In this document: one piece after another, positions 57,191 through 64,000 of the stretch
Layout of the letters: the number at the start of each line of letters is the position of its first letter
Position numbering within the stretch: position 1 is the first letter of the stretch
Assembly: GCF_014697105.1 (NCBI RefSeq)
Contig: NZ_JACJRF010000003.1
Location: 163,438-227,437, forward strand
Source: Anabaena subtropica FACHB-260
Lineage (GTDB): Bacteria > Cyanobacteriota > Cyanobacteriia > Cyanobacteriales > Nostocaceae
DNA length: 64,000 bases
Direction of reading: 5' to 3'
Translations under genes and position numbers: made by a program
The notes under the pieces: generated by a model
Told to the model about the DNA's origin: nothing
The model's input: only the letters and a program-made list of their open reading frames with translations
Databases searched by the model: none

Positions 57191-57274
57191 CATTACTCAT
57201 TACTCATTACTCATTACTCATTACTCATTACTCATTACTCATTACTCATTACTCATTACTCATTACTCATTACT
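57191..57274. repeat. Twelve tandem copies of the heptamer CATTACT (STRR)
   Basis: A perfect run of 84 bases of the heptanucleotide CATTACT between ureG and shc. Such short tandemly repeated repeats are known in heterocystous cyanobacteria. No hairpin or gene. Confidence 0.9.
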
Positions 57275-57321
57275 GCTGTGTTCATGATTAAATGTTGAGT
57301 GTGAAGGGTGAGTAGTATTTA

Positions 57322-59232
57322 ATGCAAACACAAGACAGCGTACAAGTTAATCCGCTTGCAGAGGCGATCGCTTCTAGCCAAAAATATCTGCTATCACTAC
57401 AAAATCCGGCTGGTTACTGGTGGGCGGAGTTGGAATCTAATGTCAGCATCACATCTGAGGCTGTTCTACTCCATAAGATTTGGGGAACAGATAAAACCAG
57501 ACCTCTCCATAAAGTAGAAGCTTACCTGCGATCGCAGCAACGGCAAACAGGAGGCTGGGAATTATTTTATGGCGATGGAGGGGAACTTAGCGTATCGGTT
57601 GAGGCCTACATGGCACTAAAATTGCTTGGTGTACCCGCAAGCGACCCCGCGATGATGCGGGCGCGAAATTTTATTCTGGGGCGTGGTGGTATCAGTAAAA
57701 CCCGCATTTTTACCAAGTTTCACCTTGCACTTATCGGCTGTTACAACTGGCGTGGTCTTCCCTCCCTCCCCGCTTGGGTGATGCTACTACCCAAGGATTT
57801 CCCAGTGAATATTTATGAGATGTCCAGTTGGGCGCGTTCCAGCACAGTCCCACTTTTGATTGTCTTTGACCGCAAACCTATTTATCAAGTTAACCCAAAT
57901 ATCACCCTTGATGAACTGTACACCGAAGGCGTAGAAAACGTCCGCTACGAATTACCCCGCAGTGGTGATTGGACTGATTTATTTCTAACTTTAGATGAAG
58001 GCTTCAAGCTGGCGGAAAGTTTAAATTTCATTCCTTTTCGAGCAGAAGGAATCCAAGCTGCCGAACAATGGATTATAGAACGTCAAGAAGCCACAGGCGA
58101 CTGGGCGGGCATTATTCCCGCCATGCTTAATTCAATGTTAGCTTTGCGCGCGCTAGATTATGATCCCAACGACCCCGTTGTCCTCCGGGGGTTTCAAGCC
58201 TTGGATAACTTCGCCATTGAAACAGAAGATTATTACCGCATCCAGCCTTGTGTGTCGCCTGTGTGGGACACCGCTTGGGTAATCCGGGCGTTGGTTGACT
58301 CTGGGATTGCACCAGACCATCCGGCGATAGTCAAGGCGGGAGAATGGTTATTACAAAAGCAAATTATTGATTATGGTGATTGGACAGTCAAAAATCCCCA
58401 AGGTACACCGGGGGCTTGGGCGTTTGAGTTTGAAAATCGCTTTTACCCAGATGTAGATGATACAGCTGTAGTCGTCATGGCACTTGATGCGGCTAAACTC
58501 CCTAATGAACAATTAAAACAGAAAGCCTGCGATCGCGCTCTCCAGTGGATTGCATCCATGCAATGTAAACCAGGCGGTTGGGCTGCTTTTGATATTGATA
58601 ATGATCAAGATTGGCTAAATGCCATACCTTACGGCGACTTAAAAGCCATGATTGACCCCAACACGGCTGATGTCACCGCCAGAGTATTAGAAATGTTGGG
58701 CGCTTGTAACTTATCCATAGATTCCCATAATTTGGAGCGATCGCTGACCTATCTCTTAAATGAACAGGAACCAGAGGGCTGTTGGTTTGGGCGTTGGGGC
58801 GTGAATTACATTTACGGTACTAGCGGCGTTCTCTGCGCCTTAGCTTTAATCAATCCGCAAAAATATCAACAGCAGATTGCACGAGGGGCTACTTGGTTAG
58901 TCAGTTGTCAAAATCCTGATGGCGGCTGGGGTGAAACTTGCTTTAGCTACAACGACCCCAGTCTGAAAGGTAAAGGCGACAGTACACCATCCCAGACGGC
59001 TTGGGCGTTAATTGGGTTAATCGCCGCCGGAGAAGCTACGGGTAAATTTGCCCATGATGCTATGGAACGGGGAGTTAACTATCTCGTCTCTACACAAAAG
59101 CCTGACGGTAGTTGGTTTGAGGCATATTTTACCGGGACGGGTTTCCCCTGTCACTTTTATTTGAAGTATCACTACTATCAACATTACTTTCCTTTAATTG
59201 CCCTTGGTCGCTATCAAGCAATAGTTTCGTAG
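57322..59232 (+). CDS. shc: Squalene-hopene cyclase
   Basis: 636 residues, normal length. Cyclises squalene to hopene/hopanol for hopanoid lipids, monotopic membrane enzyme. Catalytic DxDD is DVDD at residues 377-380 (FYPDVDDTAVVVMAL), with several QW-type repeats (QNPDGGWGE, QKPDGSWFE, QCKPGGWAAFD). WFGRWGVNYIYGT and GTGFPCHFYLKYHYYQHYFP complete the active-site pattern. It follows ureG after a heptamer repeat, probably not in the same operon. All key residues are present. Confidence 0.96.
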   Translation: MQTQDSVQVNPLAEAIASSQKYLLSLQNPAGYWWAELESNVSITSEAVLLHKIWGTDKTRPLHKVEAYLRSQQRQTGGWELFYGDGGELSVSVEAYMALKLLGVPASDPAMMRARNFILGRGGISKTRIFTKFHLALIGCYNWRGLPSLPAWVMLLPKDFPVNIYEMSSWARSSTVPLLIVFDRKPIYQVNPNITLDELYTEGVENVRYELPRSGDWTDLFLTLDEGFKLAESLNFIPFRAEGIQAAEQWIIERQEATGDWAGIIPAMLNSMLALRALDYDPNDPVVLRGFQALDNFAIETEDYYRIQPCVSPVWDTAWVIRALVDSGIAPDHPAIVKAGEWLLQKQIIDYGDWTVKNPQGTPGAWAFEFENRFYPDVDDTAVVVMALDAAKLPNEQLKQKACDRALQWIASMQCKPGGWAAFDIDNDQDWLNAIPYGDLKAMIDPNTADVTARVLEMLGACNLSIDSHNLERSLTYLLNEQEPEGCWFGRWGVNYIYGTSGVLCALALINPQKYQQQIARGATWLVSCQNPDGGWGETCFSYNDPSLKGKGDSTPSQTAWALIGLIAAGEATGKFAHDAMERGVNYLVSTQKPDGSWFEAYFTGTGFPCHFYLKYHYYQHYFPLIALGRYQAIVS

Positions 59233-59265
59233 TCAAAACCACAAATAGCGCCAAAAGTCCAAGGA

Positions 59266-59667
59266 TTAGCAAACGAACTGACTTGGTTTAAAGTAAAACT
59301 TGGCGTATTTACGTGAGCTTTGAAACTCAGAGCCAGAATCATCATAATAATTTTTAAATCCGCCTGCGCTCAAACTCCAACTTTGATGTTTCATTCTCGA
59401 ACGTTCATGTTCTGAACGAGAATTTTCCTGTTCAGAACTCAACGTTTTATGTTCCAAACGAAAACGTTCCTGTTTTACACTCAAAGTTTTATGTTTCAAA
59501 CGAGAATTTTCCTGTTTTACACTCAAAGTTTTATGTTTCAAACGAAAATTTTCCTGTTTTAAGCTCAAAGTTTTATGTTTCAAACGAAAATTTTCCTGTT
59601 TTACACTCAAAGTTTTATGTTTCAAACGAAAATTTTCCTGTTTTAAGCTCAAAGTTTTATGTTTCAA
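59266..59667 (-). CDS. Low-complexity coiled-coil protein made of 14-residue repeats
   Basis: 133-residue frame from an ATG at 59667. From its start about eight 14-residue units follow, of the type LKHKTLSVKQENFR with small variations, then the repeats decay (SEHERSRMKHQSWS). The 14-residue unit equals two heptads, with Leu at regular positions, so a coiled coil could form. No ribosome binding site or homologous domain is evident. It could equally be a DNA minisatellite that happens to be open. It faces shc, ending 34 bases away. Confidence 0.4.
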   Translation of the reverse strand: MKHKTLSLKQENFRLKHKTLSVKQENFRLKHKTLSLKQENFRLKHKTLSVKQENSRLKHKTLSVKQERFRLEHKTLSSEQENSRSEHERSRMKHQSWSLSAGGFKNYYDDSGSEFQSSRKYAKFYFKPSQFVC

Positions 59668-59690
59668 ACGAGAACTTTCCTGTTCTGATG
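59400..59690. repeat. 42-bp minisatellite
   Basis: Tandem units of 42 bases around ttttacactcaaagttttat plus gtttcaaacgaaaattttcctg; alternate units differ in the start (gttttaagctc or gttttacactc), so an 84-base higher order is also visible. Decayed units lie at the low-coordinate end. On the minus strand it reads as the 14-residue repeat protein above. Confidence 0.85.
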
Positions 59691-59795
59691 TGGAATGATA
59701 GTGTTCTAAGGACTAATACTCTACATATAATTGTCAACTGGTAAGCGATATTACCGAAGATTGTAAAATAACGCGATGTGCGACTTATCCTTGAA

Positions 59796-59950
59796 ACCCC
59801 TCTCCATAGCTTGCTTCCCGCAGGGTACCTCTCCCCTACAAGGAGGAGCCACTTGCTACAACGCGGGTTCCCCGCGTTGTAGCAAGTGGCGTAGAGGCTT
59901 TAATTCTTGCTCCCCTTCCCTACAAGGGAAGGGGTTGGGGGTTAGGTTCG
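59796..59950. repeat. Intergenic element A with a 20-bp perfect palindrome
   Basis: Contains arms GCCACTTGCTACAACGCGGG (59848-59867) and its complement (59871-59890) with a 3-base loop, followed by gcgtagaggctttaatt and a ccttccct/agggaagg hairpin. An inverted copy (B) lies at 63783-63900. It may act as an REP-like or terminator-like structure. Confidence 0.8.
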
Positions 59951-59985
59951 AGAGAAAGTTGCACGCCGCGTAAAATATGAATCAT

Positions 59986-60510
59986 CTATTCATCTAAAAT
60001 TGTGCCTTCTATATTGGCTCCTTCTAAATTTGCGCCGTTTAAATTCGCTTGATTCAAATCAGCTTGGTTGAGATTTGCCTGTGTCAAGTCTGCTACGGTT
60101 AAATCTGCGCCACTGAGATCGGCTCTATCGAGATTTGCCGCTTGTAAGTTTGCTTCGTGTAACTCCGCTTCATTTAGATTAGCTTGAATTAGTTTCGCAA
60201 CTGTTAAATCAGCCTGGTTCAAATTAGCACCATCTAAAATTGCACCATCGAGAATTGCACCATCGAGAATTGCACCACCTAAGTTGCTACCTGTGAGGTT
60301 AGCATGGCTTAAATTTGCGCCATTTAAGTCTGCTTCTATTAAACTACTGTGAGTCAAATTAGTATTACTCAAATCAGATCCATCTAAGATAGCTTGATCG
60401 AAAATGACTCCACTCAAATCGGCTCCCCTTAAGTTTGCCTCACTTAAGTTAACAGCCGTAAAATTTCTCTCACCCGCAGCGTAGTTTTTCAGAAGTTCAT
60501 TTGCTTTCAT
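59986..60510 (-). CDS. Pentapeptide-repeat protein
   Basis: 174 residues, almost entirely made of A(D/N)LxX repeats (for example ANLRGADLSG, ANLSHANLTG, ADLTVADLTQANLNQADL), about 28 units. This forms a right-handed quadrilateral beta helix. The N-terminal 20 residues (MKANELLKNYAAGERNFTAV) cap it. No signal peptide; cytosolic. Such proteins are abundant in cyanobacteria with few known functions. Start ATG 60510. Confidence 0.9.
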   Translation of the reverse strand: MKANELLKNYAAGERNFTAVNLSEANLRGADLSGVIFDQAILDGSDLSNTNLTHSSLIEADLNGANLSHANLTGSNLGGAILDGAILDGAILDGANLNQADLTVAKLIQANLNEAELHEANLQAANLDRADLSGADLTVADLTQANLNQADLNQANLNGANLEGANIEGTILDE

Positions 60511-60702
60511 AGCGTTACTAACCTATGTTAATTAGATACTGAAAAAATTCCCAATACTCGCCATTGGGAATTTTGTCTTTAATTAGGAAACACACATTGA
60601 GATAGTCTAACTAATATTAACTATGATTACGACTATCTTTAGTTATGAATTCATTTCATACCTGAGATAGACATTTGGTAATTTGTAATTTTTTCCTATT
60701 CC
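60511..60702. other. Intergenic region
   Basis: AT-rich, with an imperfect hairpin AATTCCCAA/TTGGGAATT (60547-60573) that could end the minus-strand gene above. Confidence 0.4.
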
Positions 60703-61281
60703 CTAGAACTGACGCAGTTGCCTTTCCATCAGCATTTGTGGTTCTACACTCTCCACATTAGGTATGGCTATTAGTTGAGTTATTCCCGTGAGAGCATCAG
60801 CAATTTTACCTGTTTTGGCACGTAACCAACCAGCGTTAGGGGCATAGGCTAGGGTTTGTGCTAATTCGTAACCAGCTTGATTGATAGCAGCTTGTTGTGA
60901 TGTAATATCAACGTCTCCACCAAAGCGAATGAACACCATACCAGTAGGTACAGCAAGGGTTCCGTTATTTTGTAAGGTATAGACTGGACTCAATGTATCT
61001 GTGTTAGCAGTGTCCTGAATTGCTTGATTGGGTTCGCCGGGGAAAATAGCAATTGCCCCTGCACCCTCATTCAGTACTAAAATTGCATTAGATGGCGTGG
61101 TCTTGGCTTGTTTGTAGTGTGCGGCGTAGTACCCAGACTGGCGATTGTAGAAGACACTTGGATCTGTGCCAACACAAATTTGTTGGGGATACTCAATAAA
61201 GTAGTCTCTTTGGGGTCTCACTTCAGCAATTAAAGGTAGAGAGTACGCCTGTAAAAATAATTCAGTGGGAAAATAAATCAT
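60703..61281 (-). CDS. Subtilase-prodomain-like protein, divergent from the protease gene
   Basis: 192 residues. The C-terminal 85 residues (VFIRFGGDVDITSQQAAINQ, then YELAQTLAYAPNAGWLRA, KIADALTGITQLIAIPNVES, VEPQM) resemble the N-terminal segment of the adjacent PrcA-like protease (FVKFDHEEDVSVCQELLGRY, then RQLEYARNAYFVSAPP, IAERLLNEASVELCHPEL). That segment has the layout of a propeptide/inhibitor fold. There is no catalytic domain. The N-terminal half (YFIEYPQQICVGTDP, LVLNEGAGAIAIF) has no family I know. A possible role as protease inhibitor or chaperone is inferred from this likeness and the divergent position. Confidence 0.65.
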   Translation of the reverse strand: MIYFPTELFLQAYSLPLIAEVRPQRDYFIEYPQQICVGTDPSVFYNRQSGYYAAHYKQAKTTPSNAILVLNEGAGAIAIFPGEPNQAIQDTANTDTLSPVYTLQNNGTLAVPTGMVFIRFGGDVDITSQQAAINQAGYELAQTLAYAPNAGWLRAKTGKIADALTGITQLIAIPNVESVEPQMLMERQLRQF

Positions 61282-61607
61282 TCTTTTTAAATTCTAATGA
61301 TTTCCGGTAATTAGTAACTTCCTCTCATAAATTGAAAATGGGCAGGATAATAAGCAAGGGGGCAGGGGGAGAAGAGAATTTGATGACTAATGACTAAATA
61401 ATTACAAATTAATTAGACAACAGGAGATGTGAATAAGTTGCCGTTCACATAAATTTGTAATTCCCACAAACTCGATTCTGGAAAGCTAGATTGATAGCTT
61501 GTATCAACAGAAAATTCTTTCTCATCTGCGTCTTATGTGTGACTTGACTATAAAATTACACACAAAATACAGAGGCTAAGTATCAACTTAATAGTAGGAG
61601 ATTAAGT
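61282..61607. other. Divergent promoter region of the protease gene pair
   Basis: No gene. It contains a STRR-like purine-rich phrase (ggggcagggggagaagagaatttg near 61359) similar to 37833, and the words atgactaatgactaa. Promoters for both directions should lie here; AGTAGGAG precedes the protease ATG. Confidence 0.4.
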
Positions 61608-63596
61608 ATGGTTCAGGTTCGCTATGGTGGTCAGAACGGTGAACAGTATGAACTGGTGATTAGTGATAATCACATTGTAGTTCGTACCGAAAGCCGTAGT
61701 GCGCTTGTCAGTGATAGACCGTTTGAAGTTGCTTCTGTCTCACCCCAAGCCCGTAGCATCCTCAATCAATTTGATTTATCAACTCGGTTCAGCCAAGCGG
61801 GTGTAGAAGTTCTCCAAGCTAAAGAATCGAGTCAGGATGCTGCTTTGCGTGACACAGCCAGGGAAATTCTCAATCAAGAACCGGAGGTGGAATTTGCTGG
61901 ACGTGTTTTGATTGACCCCATCAGTAGGCAGCCGATAATTTATACTGAAAACCTCTTTGTGAAGTTTGACCACGAAGAAGATGTTAGCGTCTGCCAAGAA
62001 CTTTTAGGACGCTACGGCTTAACGATTAAACGTCAACTGGAATACGCCCGGAATGCCTACTTTGTCAGCGCACCCCCCCATACTGGTTTAGCCATCTTTG
62101 ATATTGCCGAAAGGTTGCTCAACGAGGCATCGGTGGAATTGTGCCATCCTGAATTAGTGCGAGAATTGAGGCAGCGTCAGGTGTTTCCGCAGCAATGGCA
62201 TCTCAAGCAAACCACCATTAATGGTAAGACTATCAATGCCCATGCCAATGTTGAAGCGGCGTGGAAGTTGAGCGATGGTACGGGGACAATTATTGCCATT
62301 GTTGATGATGGCGTAGATGTTGACCATGAAGAGTTCCGTTCCTCTGGTAAGATTGTGGCTCCCAGAGATGTGACGCGAAAAACCAACTTTCCCACACCAG
62401 GAAACAGAGATAATCATGGTACAGCCTGTGCAGGTGTAGCCTGTGGTAATGGCAACTTTGGGGCTTCTGGTGTCGCGCCTGGGGCTAAGTTGATGCCGAT
62501 TCGTTTCGTTTCATCCCTGGGTTCACAAGATGAAGCAGACGCTTTTGTTTGGGCTGCTCAAAACGGTGCGGATGTCATTTCTTGTAGTTGGGGGCCACCA
62601 GATGGTAAGTGGTGGGATGACAAAGACCCTCTACACAAGCAGAAAGTGCCTCTACCTGATTCCACAAGACTGGCGATGGACTATGCCATCAATAAGGGGC
62701 GTAATGGTAAAGGGTGTGTAATTTTATTTGCCGCAGGTAATGGCAATGAAAGTGTAGATAATGACGGCTATGCCAGCTACAACAAGGTAATAGCTGTAGC
62801 GGCTTGTAACGACTTCAGCACTAGAAGCGCTTACAGCGATTTTGGTCAAGCGGTCTGGTGTGCTTTCCCTAGCAATAATGGCAACCCTTCTCAAACTCCT
62901 GGTATTTGGACAGCCGATCGCTCTGGTGTACTGGGCTATAATTCCGGTAATACCAATCTCGGTGATCAAGCTGGTAATTACACCAACAGTTTCGGTGGAA
63001 CTTCTAGTGCCTGTCCTGGTGCGGCTGGTGTTGTCGCCTTGATTCTCTCCCGCAATCCAAATCTGCGTTGGGATGAGGTACGAGACATCATTAAACGCTC
63101 ATGCGATCGCATTGATCCAGTTAGTGGTAAATATGATGCTGATGGACGTAGCCCATTCTACGGTTATGGGCGGATCAATGCACTCAAGGCTGTGGAATTA
63201 GCACTACCAGAACATCCTGCACCTGTAAGTATCTTCAAAGCAGTGCAAGATGTCCCCATTAATGACTTGCAAACATCTCAACTCAGTTTAGCGATCGCTA
63301 ATACCAACCCCATCAAATCTATCAAAGTTGAGGTAGATATTGAACATACTTACATTGGTGACTTGGTAGTTACACTCAAACCCCCTATGGAAACTAGTGT
63401 ATTACCGATAATTCTCCATGATCGCAAAGGTGGAGGTGCAGATGATATCAAACAAACTTACGATGAGGTGAATACACCAAGGCTAACTGCTTTTCACGGT
63501 AAAAGTCCCCAAGGAAACTGGACTCTGGAAGTAGCAGATAAGGCTGAGGCGGATACAGGTAAGATTCGCAGCTTGACTATTGAAATTGGGTTCTAA
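61608..63596 (+). CDS. prcA: Calcium-dependent subtilisin-like protease (PrcA type) with P domain
   Basis: 662 residues, the length remembered for the Anabaena Ca-dependent protease PrcA. Propeptide-like region about 1-180. The S8 catalytic domain has Asp233 (AIVDDGVDVDHEEF), His270 (NRDNHGTACAGVACG) and Ser466 (GTSSACPGAAGVVAL); the oxyanion Asn is in ILFAAGNGN. C-terminal P domain of the proprotein-convertase type at about 540-662 (HTYIGDLVVTLKPP, then GKSPQGNWTLEVADKAEADTGK). No signal peptide seen. It may cleave cellular proteins, with a role suggested in the literature in heterocyst-related proteolysis; this is family knowledge. AGTAGGAG before the ATG. Confidence 0.92.
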   Translation: MVQVRYGGQNGEQYELVISDNHIVVRTESRSALVSDRPFEVASVSPQARSILNQFDLSTRFSQAGVEVLQAKESSQDAALRDTAREILNQEPEVEFAGRVLIDPISRQPIIYTENLFVKFDHEEDVSVCQELLGRYGLTIKRQLEYARNAYFVSAPPHTGLAIFDIAERLLNEASVELCHPELVRELRQRQVFPQQWHLKQTTINGKTINAHANVEAAWKLSDGTGTIIAIVDDGVDVDHEEFRSSGKIVAPRDVTRKTNFPTPGNRDNHGTACAGVACGNGNFGASGVAPGAKLMPIRFVSSLGSQDEADAFVWAAQNGADVISCSWGPPDGKWWDDKDPLHKQKVPLPDSTRLAMDYAINKGRNGKGCVILFAAGNGNESVDNDGYASYNKVIAVAACNDFSTRSAYSDFGQAVWCAFPSNNGNPSQTPGIWTADRSGVLGYNSGNTNLGDQAGNYTNSFGGTSSACPGAAGVVALILSRNPNLRWDEVRDIIKRSCDRIDPVSGKYDADGRSPFYGYGRINALKAVELALPEHPAPVSIFKAVQDVPINDLQTSQLSLAIANTNPIKSIKVEVDIEHTYIGDLVVTLKPPMETSVLPIILHDRKGGGADDIKQTYDEVNTPRLTAFHGKSPQGNWTLEVADKAEADTGKIRSLTIEIGF

Positions 63597-64000
63597 AGTT
63601 TTGCTGAGGAGTGGCTCATAGGTGTAGGGATATGAGGGTGTAAGGGTTGATGAAATTATTATTTTTTCATTACTCATTGCTTGGTCAAAAACCTACACTT
63701 GTCAGAATGGACTACTCCCCAGATGAGGCGATGGTATTCGACTGAACGCTGACTTTTCACGTTATGTGGAAAAGCTAACGTAAAACCTAACCCCCTAACC
63801 CCCTTCCCTGCGAGGGAAGGTGGAAAATTAAAGCCTCTACGCCACTTGCTACAACGCGGGGAACCCGCGCAAAGCAGTGGCTCCTCCTTGTAGGCTACGG
63901 TGTACACACAAGTTTGCCCAGAGCGAGTTTCCAGCCAAAAAAAGTGGATTCAAATTGCTCAAGACCGCGAACCAAAGTAGTAATACCAGGAGGTTTTTGA
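63597..64000. other. Intergenic region at the end of the window
   Basis: No supported gene. It holds element B (next entry) and runs off the window; the last 100 bases may lead to a gene outside. Confidence 0.4.
63783..63900. repeat. Intergenic element B, inverted copy of element A
   Basis: Read on the minus strand it matches 59836-59950: acaaggaggagccact, cgcgggttccccgcgttg, tagcaagtggcgtagagg, ctttaatt and a ccttccct hairpin. The right palindrome arm is partly changed. Orientation is opposite to A, so A and B bracket the pentapeptide, prodomain-like and protease genes. Confidence 0.75.

Noticed and set aside
57145..57321. CRISPR array at the CATTACT run
   Set aside because: The repeats are contiguous 7-mers without spacers; this is an STRR tract, not a CRISPR.
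59776..59973. 65-codon frame across intergenic element A
   Set aside because: It reads through a palindromic repeat that recurs elsewhere; not a gene.
62154..62969. Minus-strand frames inside the protease gene
   Set aside because: They lie fully within the strongly supported subtilase coding sequence and have no ribosome binding sites.

Overview
The window is chromosomal DNA of a filamentous, heterocystous-type cyanobacterium (Nostoc/Anabaena group). This is inferred from many GCGATCGC (HIP1-like) sites, from photosystem II genes (psbM, psbK), NDH-1 genes (ndhD, ndhF) and an RbcR-type LysR regulator. A Ca-dependent protease of PrcA length, squalene-hopene cyclase, sucrose synthase, and the heptanucleotide repeats and small mobile elements common in Nostoc intergenic DNA point the same way. 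No rRNA, tRNA or CRISPR array was recognised.

Layout. About 0.7-7.4 kb is a double-glycine (GG) leader peptide secretion locus: an HlyD-type adaptor with two blocks of internal tandem repeats, a C39-peptidase ABC exporter, and three small tandem precursor peptides. Each precursor has the same type of leader, the same 5' hairpin plus AAGTGAGG box, and its own terminator. It is followed by a Uma2-family protein and an RTX-like Ca-binding protein. 10.4-16.2 kb holds ndhD and ndhF, separated by about 2 kb of accessory DNA: an antitoxin with a dead toxin, an EF-hand protein and a transposase fragment. 16.7-24.7 kb holds a thioredoxin, an NnrU-family membrane protein, rbcR, a Ser/Thr kinase next to a PstS-like binding protein, a Crp-family regulator and an ArgRS-like protein without a catalytic core. 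A small RNA resembling Yfr2 lies at 24.9 kb.

25-36 kb carries a HAD phosphatase, a Co/Ni ECF transporter (cbiM-cbiQ-cbiO), hisD, an M3 oligopeptidase, a tandem universal stress protein, psbM, a [2Fe-2S] ferredoxin, psbK and tgt. 38-43.6 kb holds sucrose synthase and a GH65 phosphorylase/beta-phosphoglucomutase fusion, bracketed by two copies of a small palindromic element. 43.7-53 kb has a DUF355 protein, membrane proteins, nagB, a HAD hydrolase and a 1506-residue hybrid histidine kinase. 53.8-59.2 kb has two radical SAM proteins, ureE-ureF-ureG and shc. The end holds a 42-bp coding minisatellite, a pentapeptide-repeat protein, and a protease-prodomain-like protein divergent from the PrcA-like subtilase.

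How the genes may work together. The HlyD/C39 exporter should cleave the three leaders after Gly-Gly and secrete the peptides, using an outer-membrane channel encoded elsewhere. The nickel/cobalt transporter could supply UreE/UreG-dependent urease maturation, but the two loci are about 30 kb apart. Sucrose synthase and the GH65-PgmB fusion form a disaccharide breakdown module. Functions rest on motif recognition by eye; no database search was run.
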